DNA of 64,000 bases from Parus major (taxonomy: Eukaryota; Chordata; Aves; Passeriformes; Paridae). The notes below the pieces were generated by a model. The model worked only from the letters and a program-made list of their open reading frames with translations, made no database searches and was not told the origin of the DNA. Of this stretch, positions 22,871-34,783 are shown in pieces. The position numbers and the translations under genes are program-made. Every line of letters begins with the position of its first letter. Positions within the stretch are counted from its first letter, which is position 1. The DNA is taken from assembly GCF_001522545.3 (NCBI RefSeq), contig NC_031769.1, forward strand, positions 20,071,875 to 20,135,874, given 5' to 3'.

Positions 22871-25800
22871 CACTGCTTATTTTGTGTGGTGACAGAATGG
22901 CAGTACTTGTAACCACAGCATCAACACACAGCAATTGCTTTACAGACAGCTCAGACTGAGGTTCTTGGTAAAAGCAGTACAGACTAGAATGGATCTGAGG
23001 GAGGTTGTGCAGCCAGGCCCATTCAGGGCTTTAGGGTTATCAGTGAAGAAGGGTGCCTGTGCAAATGGAAGTCCCTAAAAATAACTCCAGTGTATGTTAA
23101 AGCAATTGGAAAGTGTTAAAAGGACTGGAATAATCAATAAAAAAGAGCACTGCCAATACAACCGACTGGAAGCTTTTCATTAACCTAATTGCAAAAAAGA
23201 ATGAAATGGAGCATAGGAGGCATCAAAGTGGTTACTGGTTTACAGAAACAACAATGTGTAGGAGGAAAAGCCAGAAAGAGAGAAGAACTAAAAAATCTCA
23301 TAAGGAAAGTGAAAACTAATGTGTTAAATCTTACTTGTGATAAAGGAATCTAGGGAGAATTTAGACAGCAGGTCAATTTCTGCTTAAGTAGTTAACTAAA
23401 TCAAGACTCTCTGTCATTTGTTGTTAAAAACTGAGAAACTCAATTTCCTGGCCAGGTAGTTCAACTTCATTAGCAGGTAACTTATGAACTTCATCAACAA
23501 GTGTTGAGGAAGCAGAATCTTAAACAGGTGTCAGAGGGCAGAATGCTGAAAAGAAAATGAAATCCTTAAGAAGGGGTGTGGGAAATGAAGGCTTGTATCG
23601 ACTGCAGCCCCTGGGGAAGGTGCTGAGGCCATAAAACTCTCTAGACACTCTTGAAGAGAGAGAAGGAACTGATGATGAGTGCTTATAGGTAAGGAAAAGC
23701 GAGGGGAATGTTACTTTTCAGAGTCACTCATGTGTGATGTAAACCCCGTGGTTGCTGATGCACTGCACAGGGCCTGTCACCAACTTTGCTTGGTTGTCTC
23801 AGACCTGCAGGGACACATGGGAAATGCTGAGTTACCTATGGATTGTAGTTTACACCATGAATTTTCACAGTTATATGGAGGTAGCAGTATAACTTCATAT
23901 ATAACTGAAGTTATACACATATGTTGTGTGTCACTTTTGAACACTAGAGTATTATTAGAAAGAGGAAAGGTGAAAGAGGGTCCAGGGAAGCGAAGACAGA
24001 AGTAATGGGAGATATGAGCTCAGCTGAGGGAAACCTTGTGTAAATGTGCTCTATTTGGTATTTAACCAGCAATGGACTGGATTTATAATTATTTATAAAT
24101 ATTTAAAGTGATAACATTGAATAACAGGGTTGGTGGTCGTTTTTTTTGGCATCTGTAGGGGGAAAAAAAAGATTATTTTTTATTCTTCCATAAAAAATTA
24201 GCTGGGTTTGGAGTCACACCAATTGCTGCTCTTCCTCCATTTAAGCAGGCAACATTATCAAAAACTCATGTTATGTCCATGCATTTGAGTTACTTCCTAG
24301 GAATAATTAATGTGTGTTGAATTTTTGGCCATGATTTGAGTCAATTCTTGTCTTCTACACCAGTGTCTTTTCATTGCAGGCACATACTGCTGGAGAAATA
24401 GAGGAATACCACCGTTTCATTTCACACAGCTAAACAAGATGGTGGTAAATTGTAGTTCCTGCTAGGATAAACTGCAAACAGAATTAGAAACAAACACTCC
24501 ATTACTCTTGCCAAATCTGCACACAACCTAAGCTCTTTAGAGCTGTTTTCTGTCTTGGGGAGGTAATGAATGACCTGTCCCAGGAAGAAAGGTTTGTGGC
24601 AGCTCTTCTTGTTAGAAAGAACAGCCCCTATTCTTGTGCCAGACATTTGTATGTTTTCCATTATATGACTCCAAAAATGATGTCTCAATCCAGTATATTA
24701 CAGTAAAATTAGAAGGTGTGGACCTATTTCTCTCCTTAAGGTTTATAGATTTCTCATTTTGGCCAGCCTAAGGTGCATTCACCAGGAATAAAGACTAAAT
24801 TAAAGTCTGGAAGGTCTAATGAAATGGAAAGTAGTGTGTCATGGAAATAGGTGGGTGCCCAACCCTCTCTTTCCAGCATATGATCAGTGCATAGTCAAAA
24901 TCAGCTGGTCCTCAGGCTAACCATTTTCTAAGTTATAAAGCCTGCTGGAAGAGAAGGTGACTTTCTTCTTGTTCCTTGCATTATCAGCCTTGTCTTGCTC
25001 CTTTATGGTTTATTGCTCACTGGTTATTGGTTTATTTGAGTTAGTTACTTGGAAAGGGAAGCCTGAATCGAAGGCTGACAGGCAGCAGAGAGGGGCAGTG
25101 CATACTCAGCATGCAGAATAAATGAACAGAGGAAAGGAAGGATTCTGTGGGCCACAGCTGAAGGTCAGGATGGAAACTGCCAGCATACAGTGGACTTTGT
25201 GAAAGTTCCTGGAGTACACAGACATTCAGCCAGCCTGCTATGGAGTGCAGGTGTAGTTGGCCCAGAGTTTATTCAAGTTGACCTCCAACTGACAGTCATA
25301 CAAACTCAGTAAACTGTTAAAACAAAAAGAGAAAAAAATCCCCACCAGACAGACTTCAAAATAGACAGGAAGAATGTTAATGAGCACCAGTTTAATGGAC
25401 AGTACCAGGATACCCAGAGGCAGAAGGTGTCCAGTCAACTAGACAGAAACATTGATAATTTGTCTATGCTGTCCTATTTCTGAACAGCGGTTTCAGAGCA
25501 AAAAGCATAACAGTAAATAAAAATAAAAAAAAGGTGGAGGGACAGATTCTCAATATAAATTTCAGATATTAAAAAAACACCTATTTTGGATTGAATGGAG
25601 CCATTGTATTTCCAACAACTAAGGACAATTCTGTATTTTTATGGAAATATTGTCCCTCATGTTGGTAAAGGACAACACATGAAAAATTCTCCTTATGTTT
25701 CTCTGTTCTGGCAGGAACAACCGATAGGCTCCCTGCTGCAGAGCAGGTGAACATCCAGAGAGCTGTCCTTCTTCTACCTCACCAGTAGGTACATGGGTGG

Positions 25801-27060
25801 GCTGTCTGCTGTGGGTTCAGGAGGAGCTTCACCACCTTTCCAGATCCCTCAGCAGTGGTCACGGTTGGGTTACCTGAATCACAGCCATTGGGGACACAAG
25901 GGAAGTGTTCAGCAGGCTGACACTCTTCTGAATTCCAGGGTAAGTTTATGAATCATAAACACAGATAATAAAGTATAATACAAATCTAGTTTTTGGAAAA
26001 ATGGTGGGATACAGCCTAAGACACTATGGTATTCACAGTGAAGATCAAGTTAACTGTGGCAGCATCACAAACATTAGCTGACATCCTGACTTCACATTCA
26101 TGTTCTCAGTGTGCATCTATCTCTTTTTGACATGACATGAGTATTTTTCATCACCATGTTAAATTTCTTCACAGGTTGTTTTAAGCTCATAATGTTTCCA
26201 TCTGTGAAAGCTGTAGAGTTCATTCAATCCCCCAGCTCCAGGGCAGGTTCCACAAATATTTGGGATATCTGTAGGTGACAAGTACAAACTGGAGCAGAAA
26301 GACAGACTGAGCAGAGTTAGGAAGTGTAGGAGCTCCATGGCTTCCAGGAAGGTCTGGGGCTTAAAGGATGCTGATGTTACCTACAAGCAAGAGCAGCTAC
26401 AGCTGTTGCTACTCTTCTCAGTAGAGTTTTGAAATTGAGCAACCTGAATAAAATGTCTACTGAGCAAAAAGATCAAAAAGAATGGTGGTGGACCTGGTTG
26501 TCAGGAAGCTCCTAGCATGAGGAAAGAAAACACGCAGAGAGCTCCTCTAAGCAGGAAGAACAAAGCTCAGCAAAGTCTTGTGCAAGGGGAGTATGGAGAC
26601 TCTGGCAAAGGCAAAGGGGAGGTGGGGCATGGAATCTGTCATGGCTTTCAGCAGCAACAGCCTGAGCCTCAGCATCTGGGGACTGAGTTGCTCTAGAGTC
26701 AGAGCAACCATATTCAGTTAAAATTGTACTTAGCTGTTGTAATCCATGGGATGTTGTTCCATATTGCTGACTTGCTTTTGTCATCTGCCCAGTAAATTAC
26801 TGACTGGAAGCTTCTCTTTCAATAGAAATATTCTTTGCCAACCACTGTGGGTTTTACATTTGGGGTTGGGGATTTTTTTGGTAACGATTTAGGTTCTTTA
26901 GTACTGCCAAATAATCTTTCCTTTGCCCCTGTGGTGCAGCATGTAGGAGAGCACTTTCTGCAGATTGCAAGGTTCTCAGGGACACAAGAGGTGCTCAGCT
27001 GTACAAAGGGCAAAGACATAGTGATAAATACAGGCAGATTCCATTTAATGACCTCTCAAA
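22871..27060. other. Intergenic DNA, right part
   Basis: No gene recognised. Contains the 11-bp inverted repeat at 23,887-23,916. ORFs at 23,679-24,005 (108 codons), 24,422-24,688 (-) and 26,512-26,784 (-) have no visible domain. A moderately GC-richer patch lies at 25,700-25,920. Nothing here could be called an exon, repeat or RNA. Confidence 0.55.
23887..23916. repeat. Perfect 11-bp inverted repeat, 8-base spacer
   Basis: GTATAACTTCA, spacer TATATAAC, TGAAGTTATAC. The two arms are exact reverse complements and could form a short AT-rich hairpin or a dyad binding site. No neighbouring gene explains it. Confidence 0.8.
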
Positions 27061-27294
27061 GCTCCTGAACCCAGAAGACAAAAGAAGAAAAATGCATTTA
27101 ATGTCTAGGGGATTTGTGTGCTGTCAATCTTTAATTAAGGTATCCGAGATAAAGTTCACCCTTGCAAGACAAGGCAGCAGAATGGGCACCTTGTGAAGAA
27201 GGAGCTGTGTGAGAGCAAAGGGCACCTGGGCTCACAACAGCCCAATCCAGCACTGGAGGTTTCACTTCAAGTGCAGGACAGCTGGAGGAGAGCA
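27061..27294 (+). promoter_or_regulatory. CUBN: Putative CUBN proximal promoter and 5' UTR
   Basis: The region just before the CUBN start codon. It shows a TTTAATTAAG homeobox-type site (27,130-27,139) and GAGATAAAG (27,146-27,154), which could serve as a GATA site or weak TATA substitute, followed by AGTTCA, a nuclear-receptor half site. A four-codon upstream ORF (27,182-27,196) would be in the leader if transcription starts near 27,175. No canonical TATA box or CpG island is visible. The start site is inferred. Confidence 0.35.
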
Positions 27295-27413
27295 ATGCTT
27301 TGGGCTTCTCCTGCTCCTGGGCTTGTAGCTGTGTTATTATTACTTACTGGATTGAGCTGTGACCCAAACCACCATGAAAAAAAGAGGCAGAAAAGAGCCA
27401 CATATGATGAGCA
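27295..27413 (+). CDS. CUBN: CUBN exon 1: signal peptide and furin site
   Basis: ATG at 27295 has G at -3 and is the only in-frame ATG of its open frame. It opens MLWASPAPGLVAVLLLLTGL, a hydrophobic signal peptide, then a short propeptide ending KKRQKR/A, a furin-type site equivalent to human RQKR/S. The exon ends with CA of a Gln codon before GTAAGT. The open frame extends 34 codons upstream but without ATG, which supports this start. Confidence 0.93.
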
Positions 27414-27580
27414 GTAAGTACCATTGCTTGCAAATGCATTTATTGTTATGGTGGCTTGTAAATGATGGTAATGGGAGCAGAATGACTTCACTACATCTCT
27501 ATTTTACATACTCTGTGGCAGATATGTGTAACTAAATGATCTCTTTATTTTATTTTATTTTTTTTTCCAATACACAACAG

Positions 27581-27710
27581 GCCTCGTCTATCCTCCGAGC
27601 AGGGTAATTTAGTGTTCCATGCTGGCTCCAGCAAAAATATTGAATTTAGAACTGGACCACTGGGGAAAGTAAAATTTAATGAAGAAGACCTTGCAGAACT
27701 TTTTAGTCAG
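27581..27710 (+). CDS. CUBN: CUBN exon 2: conserved N-terminal segment
   Basis: 130 nt. Encodes PRLSSEQGNLVFHAG, SSKNIEFRTGPLGKVKF and NEEDLAELFSQ, matching the human GNLVFLTG...IEFRTGSLG. This part of cubilin mediates trimerisation and the link to amnionless. The exon ends at a codon boundary. Confidence 0.96.
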
Positions 27711-28032
27711 GTGATACAGTTATTTTCCATTAATTTATTTTCATTTTTAGTTCTACATATTAATAGTTAAATTGTTTTCACGAGTGTTGGACATGCTTTG
27801 TATTTTATTTTATATTATCTATATCAGCAGTCTAATATGAAAGTAAGCCATTGCAGACTTGTAAAGTAATCATGTCATTGCAAACGATAATGAGAAGATT
27901 AAATTGTGTATGTAGTAGAGCTCTCTGTATTTAAGTGGACTTTATAATAGAAAAGTTATGCAAGGACTAAACTTTCCTAAGCTTTTGGAAAGTCAAAGTT
28001 TGTTTCACATTATCTCTATTGTTTAACTTTAG
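27711..28032 (+). other. CUBN intron 2
   Basis: 322 bp, AT-rich. Nothing recognised. Confidence 0.75.
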
Positions 28033-28125
28033 GTTAGAGAGAGTAGCACAGAGATTCAAGAACTTAAAACAGCCAGTGGTGCCTTGCAGAATGTATCCCA
28101 GCAGATTACTCTGCTGACCTCCAAG
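28033..28125 (+). CDS. CUBN: CUBN exon 3: coiled-coil segment
   Basis: 93 nt, 31 codons, phase 0 at both ends. Encodes VRESSTEIQELKTASGALQN and VSQQITLLTSK, with hydrophobic residues at roughly heptad spacing (I, L, A, L, V, I, L). It corresponds to the helical segment that trimerises cubilin. Confidence 0.93.
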
Positions 28126-29101
28126 GTGAGCCATACCTTCATGTTATCCTCCTCCAGCAATCCCAGGTTTCCATTCCTCACACTAATATTAAACAGCCTG
28201 CTTCATTCTGGTATTTCTGGACGCAGTTTAGGGAACTGGAGCAGAGTCCCTATTTAATATCAGCTTGGAGTCTGTGTTTAATTTGAGATACTTATTCAGT
28301 AACTCTGTAGACAATGGAAATACTTCTGTAAATCCCCCCAAAATTTCCAGTTCAGTGATTCTTCTTTGTTCATTGTCAGCATCTGTATTGACTATATCCT
28401 CTGACAGTTATGGATAAATTCTGGAAATGGACCATATATGTTTTCATAGGTGCTATGCAGGTATCCCATTCCATAGATGAAATGGGCTATAGGGGTTTGC
28501 AGTGGAAAGAAAAGACGGTGGCAGTAATTTTGTCACTCCTTGCCCCTGATTTTTTTTTTCCATGAGAAGTTTTGATTGCCTGATTTAAGTGTCTTTTGTT
28601 ACAGTGTTTCCACAAGTTCCTTATAGGAAAATATTTTATAGTGTAAGAGACCTTCCTTTAGGGAAATTGTGCTAGTATGTATCCATCACATTCTCTGATT
28701 CAGTGTCAACTTGCTGTTTGTGGTTACAAGCCACTGAGATATGGAAACCCTTTTCTTGGCTTTTGTGCTCTGTCCCAGACCTCTGTCCTTGTTATGCATG
28801 TGAGGTCCCAAACAGGAATAGTCACACTCTCAGTTTTCAGCACCTGAATGCATCTTTGCAAGATTGAGTCTTGCCTCACGGATCCAAGCTGGGACATATT
28901 TAAGCTGTCATTTTCTGAACAGCCAAACCCACCAAAACCTCAGTGAATGGGGCCTCATTTGGATCTGACTGTCACCTGGTTTTACATACCAGCTATTGTC
29001 TTTTCTCAGAGGAAAATGTTTTGTGAGTTTACCAGTTTCCAGCAAGTACCTCTGTGGCCACTCTCATACTAAGCACAATGTAATTCACATTTCTTTTGCA
29101 G
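28126..29101 (+). other. CUBN intron 3
   Basis: About 1 kb. No repeat or other gene recognised. Confidence 0.65.
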
Positions 29102-29140
29102 ATCCTGAGTCTTGATAACAAACTTCAAAGCTTACAGCTG
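29102..29140 (+). CDS. CUBN: CUBN exon 4: 39-nt coiled-coil microexon
   Basis: Thirteen codons, ILSLDNKLQSLQL, phase 0 at both ends, between TTTTGCAG and GTAAGT. It continues the heptad pattern and aligns with human LNSKLVDLERKFQGLQ. Too short to be found by ORF length; the call rests on good splice sites, phase and homology. Confidence 0.9.
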
Positions 29141-29924
29141 GTAAGTAAATGGGAAGCAAACTAGAGATCAGAAAGAAAATCTCAGCCTCAAGTAAAGGTT
29201 GTAAACCAAGTAAAGCCCCAAGTGAGGTTTCAATGATTAAACAGCTAAATGGTTGCTTTCCTCTCATGCATTCCTCAGGAAAAACTTTTTTGGTAACAGA
29301 AGGTAAAAAAAAAGCACCAAGATTTGTGGAGGAGATGATATGTCTTCTTACAAAATATAAACTGTGTAGGAGCCTGCATTTCTTAATGGAAAAACAGTTG
29401 TGCATTCAAGAACAGCACGTAGATACCAAGGAGAAGTAAACTTTTCCTTCCCTGGTCTGTCAAGATAAAGACCAGAAACTCAAACTGGATTTTTATTGTA
29501 CTGGAACTAAGTTTCAGCTGTTGCCTGCTTCTCTAGTGAGCTTGTGACAAGCCACACCTACAGGTGCCAGTAAAATCAATTGTCAGATGAAATAGCCATG
29601 GAATCAAAAAGACAGGATGACCCTCCATCTAGACTCCCGGTCTGCTGCTGATGAACAGTCTCTATTAATATTTACCTTTTACAGGGCTTTTCTCATCTTA
29701 GTGCTTGACCATTCTGTGTATGAGAATCACAGCATCATTATTTTGTACAGGGATAAGTGAAATAGCTCAAAACTTTTACAAATCAACCTTGCTTAAAAAA
29801 AAAAAAAAAAATTAGGAGGAATTCAGGAAAGAATTTGGAAAGAAGAAAGATTTGTCTTGAAAATAGATGCTAATGGAACACCAGCTGAGCAGAAACCTTG
29901 TTTTCTACTTTTCCGGCATTTCAG
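29141..29924 (+). other. CUBN intron 4
   Basis: 784 bp with an 18-base A run at ~29,796-29,813. The 96-codon ORF at 29,149-29,439 is intronic and shows no domain. Confidence 0.65.
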
Positions 29925-30026
29925 GACATCCAGAGGAGAGCCTGCAGTAGTAACCCCTGTAAGAACTCAGGGACCTGTGTAAACTCACTGGATGGTTTCT
30001 TTTGCCTCTGTCCCAGAAACTGGCAG
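29925..30026 (+). CDS. CUBN: CUBN exon 5: EGF-like domain 1
   Basis: 34 codons, phase 0 at both ends. Encodes the end of the coiled coil (DIQRRA), then CSSNPCKNSGTCVNS, LDGFFCLCPRNWQ: the six-cysteine EGF pattern with its last cysteine in the next exon. Human equivalent [15 protein letters not shown]. Confidence 0.97.
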
Positions 30027-30924
30027 GTGAGTCTTTGGCCTCCTCAACTGCAGAGTGTGTATTTTAGCTGTGAGACTGCATCTATGTTAGTGTGATTGCC
30101 ACGAAGCACAGCATTTGGGGTTGCTCAGGACAGAGTGGGGTACACTGAGCAGCAGAGCAGCAGTATCACTCATTGGTCAAAGAGCTACATGTTTGCTTCT
30201 CAACAATATCAATATATGTGTGTAAAAAAAGAAGCTCAAAGCATTGGGCCAAACCCTGTGCTGTTACATGCAGGCGATGGCCCATGAAGTCAGTGATTCT
30301 TGGCAGTTCCCACAGCAGAGAATTGGTCTGGTTTTTGCTGAGCACTGAACTGAACTGTGTGCCTTGCTGTTGACCTTACGCAAGGATAGAGAGAGACGGG
30401 GGAAGGGATGGATATTTATTCAGTCTTAAACAAGTAAGACAAACAGGGTGTAAATAATCAAAAGTTAATTCTGAATTTTTAAATCCAGAGACTTTACTAT
30501 CAAATGCTTTAATGGTGCAATTTTGTGCACCAGAGGTGAAAATGTTATATCTTCTTCTCAAAGGATTTCAACTTAAATGTTACCCCAGCAAGATTTGGGT
30601 CAAAATTGATGTGCTTTCCTGATAGAAACAGATTATAAGAAAATTTTCTGAGTCTTTTTTCTAGTTGGAAAATGTGGGGATGACAGAAATGTGCTGTTCA
30701 CATGCTTTCTTACATCTGAGACATTTATCCCCATCTGACTGATAGCAAGGGTCACAGAAACACAGCTGAAAAATAAAGTTTTGTTATTGTGTTTCATAAG
30801 GGAAGCTGTATTGATAACAGCCCATGGTTTGTATATCTTTGAAAACTATGTTAAACACTGGGTCCATGGTTTGCTTCATTTCTCAGTTATTTGGAAAATA
30901 AACTGGTTTTCTATTTCATCTTAG
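30027..30924 (+). other. CUBN intron 5
   Basis: About 0.9 kb. Nothing recognised; short ORFs only. Confidence 0.65.
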
Positions 30925-31028
30925 GGCCCCCTGTGCTCAGTGGATGTTAATGAATGCCAGATTTTTGCTGGAACAGAATTAGGCTGCCAGAATGGAGCAA
31001 CTTGTGTGAACACACCAGGCAGCTACAG
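30925..31028 (+). CDS. CUBN: CUBN exon 6: EGF-like domain 2 (calcium-binding type)
   Basis: Encodes GPLCS (last Cys of EGF1), then [20 protein letters not shown] and CVNTPGSY. The DVNEC start and the N/Y-containing middle are typical of calcium-binding EGF domains. Ends with AG of a Ser codon before GTAACC. Confidence 0.96.
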
Positions 31029-34000
31029 GTAACCTCTCAAAACCAGACAAAAATATCCCATGTAGAATACTCTGCTTCTTTTGTGCCCCATATCATGCCT
31101 GCAGCACTAGTTCTAGAAATAAATCTGTTTAATATCTATGCTCTATAACCCCTTGCAGTCTAGGAACATACAAAATCCTTACTTCACTGAGCCCACTGCA
31201 GACACAGACACAGAAAAGCCTCCAAAGCCATTGCCTGCTTTGACACAAAAAGGTCTTTGACATAGACCCATCACACAGCCTTGCCAGGGGAGAAAGCTGC
31301 AATTTGGAGACTGGCTCCAGTGCCCCACCCCCCTGCTGTGGGTGCAGCTGCTTTAATGGGAATTTCCTGCACCATGGGATGTAGCTGGGGCAGTGGAAGC
31401 TCGTACTGGTCTGCAACCAGTGCTCACCAATGTGCCCACAGAGCACAGCCTTGTGTCCATCCCTCCACTATCACCTCCCCCTTGAGATCAAAGGGAGTGA
31501 GGAGAGGAAGGAGGTGATCACCTGTGATCACTGGCATTCCCAGCACACTCATTTGGTCAGAGCAGGGTGCTAATAACACCAAGATCATGGTTCAATCCCC
31601 ATGTGAGCCATTCACTGAGGCTTGGACTTGATGATCCTTGTGGGTCCCTTCCAGCTCAGAATATTCTGTGAAATCAGAAACTGTTCTCTGAAATGTCTTC
31701 ATCCCCTCCAAATACACAGGCACTGCTGGGACATCAGCAGAGCAAGGAATGCACAGTGCTGCCAGGCAGCAAGGGAGGAGAAGTGCTGTCTGCAGCCTTC
31801 TGCCCAAGGGGGTTCCTGGGCTGCCTGTGTGCTGGGCCCCACACTCATGAAGCCCCCGGAGCCTGTTCTTCTCTGACTGTGCCCAGCTACTTAAGAAACA
31901 TGCACTTGCTTACGGGCAAGCCATCCTGAACATTTTGTGTCTCATTCTTCAAAATGTCAAAGAATCTGGTAAATAAATAACTTTCACATATAATACAAAG
32001 CTATCCCTGTGCAATGGGCACAAGCATGCTGGAGAGCATGCCACAGCTTTCTGCAAAGCATTCTGTCTCCTGCTTCAGCATAGAAATCTTAGCCCCCACA
32101 AATACTTGGTTGATGTAACACTGGCCTATAGTGCTTTGTCAGTTCTTGGAAGAACTGCAAACAAAGGGAGTTCTCCTTTGTTTCAGCTCTCCTCATGCTT
32201 CAGCATTAACACAGTCTGCTGAGGTGTCACAGGCACGTGATGCTTCCTGGAAGTTTACTTTGATTTTAAAGGATGTTTCTAGCTTGTCTGCAACAGATAT
32301 TTGTCAAGGAAACAACACACAAAGTAGTCTGCCTTTATTTGTTTCTTATTGTGCTCAGAGAGGTATGGGTGTGTGACTAAGTTAAGGTTTAAGGTCTGCT
32401 GTTTTCGCAAGCATTGTCATTGTATTCATACGGTCACGATTCCCCAGTTTCTTCCCTGGTGTACTGCTTGCCATCCTTGGTACTTGCTGAATCAATGCTT
32501 CATGAAATGAACTAAGACTTCTTCATAAGTCATTGAAACCTTAATATTGCTGCTTTTGCATCACACACTCAGGATTATGATATAGTCCCTTCCCCAAGTC
32601 CATTGTACTATCGTTAGTTCTACTTTGACATATTATTGTCTTACTTATTTCTGAGTGCTCCACAAATGCTAAATCCACCCACTGGCAGAGCATGACATCT
32701 CTTTCCAGCGACTGTGAGGACATTGCTGCTAAGCTTTCTGGGGCTCAACAACCCAGGTCACCTCACTAATGCTCTGGGATAGTTATATACATCATTGTGG
32801 ACTGCAGCCAAAGAAAAGGGTAATGTTTCCACAGCCTGCAGAGATAATACCAGGTGATGGAAAGTACTGGATTAGGTACCATGAAATGGAACATAATGCA
32901 GTATTCACCCCTGGTTCATATTCTTTTTCTGCACACTTTTCCTCTAACTCAGGAAAGCTGAAACATGAGGAAAAAGAGCAGGTATCCAGAAACACCTTCC
33001 TCAGTCAGAATCTTAAGGAGACATTGTATCAGTTGGATGAAAGGCTGTGAAAGTCCCCATGTCTATCAGACTTCTGTGTCACAACCAAAACAACAGGGGC
33101 CTCATCACAACGTGCTCATGTGAGTGAGTCATGGGAGAGAACCACGGCAGTTCCAAGCAGCAATGCATCACATTTTGGCTGAAGTGTCTTGCAGTGTGAC
33201 CTACTTCTTGAAGCTCTTCTCTGAGAAACTTCAGATGGGTAGCAGGTTAATCTTTGCCAGAGTAGACAGGAGACAGTGCCATTGTTCTCCTCCTTTGGAG
33301 ATGGTTGGATTGCCTTGTTGTGTCCTTTGAAGTTGAACATGAAGCTCTGAATGTGCTTTAGACATACAAAAGTCATCTGGTTCCCTGACCTGTTGCCTCT
33401 GTGCTTGCCCAGGCTGAGCTGCTGCACTGATGGGAAGGTGTTGCTCTGCTTGCTGTCTCTTACAATAGTGAACATGCTGTCCTGCACTGCAGACTGCAGT
33501 TAAGCATTAAGCTGTTGTGGGTTTTTGAAGCCTAAGTTTGTCCTGGGTGCACTGTTTAGTTACCTGCAATTGGCTTATGAAACTGCTATTTCAGCTGAGC
33601 GTGTGACACGGTGGAAGGGACAGCAGCAGCTTATTTTATATAAATTGCTCCAAGGTCCAGGTCTGCTGCACTGGAATACCCTATTCCCAATTCTGCAGAG
33701 AAATGCTTTTACTGAGCATTTTTTTATTAGGCAGCTTTAAAACAATCCAAGAAGGGTGTGTACCTGCCATATGTCTCTGCAAGCTGCAGACATTGCAGCT
33801 TATAACTTGAATCCAAATGAGTCTCACTGTCATTTTATTAAGAAGATAGTGATCTGATAGGAGATTTTCTGTACAGTTATATCTCTTTTAGTTGTATTTC
33901 AGAGCCTCACATTTTATCTATGTGGAAATAGAGCCAGAGAAAAGGGAAACATTATCCAATGGCTTAGAAGTTCTCAGTTTCAGTTCCACCACATATGTAT

Positions 34001-34656
34001 AATGCTGTAACCATGCTCTGCCCTATAAATAAGCTATATGATGCATGTGGCAGTTTTCAAACCAGATCCTCCCAGTAGAATGTCTTCTTTCTATCCACTA
34101 CTTTGTTCTTCCCACCCCACCAACCCCAAATTCCACCTCTTGCCTACCACTCATCTCTAAAAGCTGAGGTGCTGCTGAGACAGCAGCTGTCTATGGTTGT
34201 GGTGTTGGGGTGAAGGTACCCCACTCTCTAGGACAGGCCAGACATTGCATTTCTGCATATTGCTAGAAGTATCTGGACTCATATGATGGTCGTAACTGAA
34301 AAAGGATGCTTAGGTGCTCGTTGAGTGAAGTGGGGGTTTCCATCCATGGGGGTTTCTGTTTAAGTCTTATGTTAGACTTTTCTTTTTTTCTGTATTTGTG
34401 CTTATGAATGTAACAAAAGGCTGTAGATCCTTCCATAGGGCCAGACAGTCATGAATATACACAAGCCTCAAATGATTCTTGAGTCTCTGCTTAACAGGAG
34501 ATTTGCCTCTCTGCATGATCATTAGCAAGATTGTTAATACAGGTAAATAGATGTATTTTGTAAGGAACTCCCCATAAAGTGGAGAACGGCAATGAACAAT
34601 CTTTAACAGTGGTAGAAAGGCAAAATTTTGATTTTTCTTTTCACTTTCACTGTTAG
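31029..34656 (+). other. CUBN intron 6, 3.6 kb
   Basis: Contains a tRNA-derived SINE (31,554-31,674) in a GC-richer stretch (~31,230-31,900). ORFs at 31,129-31,446 (-), 32,769-33,050 (+) and 33,116-33,487 (-; 123 codons) have no recognisable domain. Confidence 0.65.
31554..31674 (+). mobile_element. tRNA-Ile-derived SINE (TguSINE1-like), copy A
   Basis: GGTCAGAGCAGGGTGCTAAT and AACACCAAG resemble the D-arm to anticodon arm of tRNA-Ile(AAU). GGTTCAATCCC (31,589-31,599) is a good pol III B box. The tail TTGGACTTGATGATCCTTG, TGGGTCCCTTCCAGCTCAG, AATATTCTGTG is CR1-like and is shared with copy C. The 5' end, with most of the A box, is degraded. Confidence 0.85.
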
Positions 34657-34783
34657 CTGCACCTGTACTCCAGAAACCTATGGGCCTCGCTGTGCCTTGA
34701 AGTTTGATGACTGCCAGGAAGGATCTGAGGCACTCTGTGAGCATGGCCTCTGTGTAGACGAAGAAAGAGATCAGCCCCACAGG
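34657..34783 (+). CDS. CUBN: CUBN exon 7: end of EGF2, start of EGF3
   Basis: 127 nt. Encodes CTCTPETYGPRCALKFDDCQ, then EGSEALCEHGLCVDE and ERDQPHR. It completes EGF2 and opens EGF3, matching human CHCPPETYGPQCASKYDDCE. Acceptor TGTTAG; donor AGG/GTAAGG. Confidence 0.96.

Noticed and set aside
23887..23916. True loxP site or a cloning-vector remnant
   Set aside because: Arms are 11 bp, not 13, and the inner bases differ from loxP; no vector sequence lies nearby.
27193..27294. CUBN translation starting upstream of 27,295
   Set aside because: The frame is open but the first codon is GTG and no in-frame ATG exists; starting there would bury the signal peptide.
33116..33487. 123-codon minus-strand ORF in CUBN intron 6
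   Set aside because: No recognisable domain and mirrored by plus-strand frames; chance is sufficient.
34367..34780. 137-codon minus-strand ORF
   Set aside because: It overlaps CUBN exon 7 in antisense; the exon has clear homology and splice sites, so the minus frame is a shadow.
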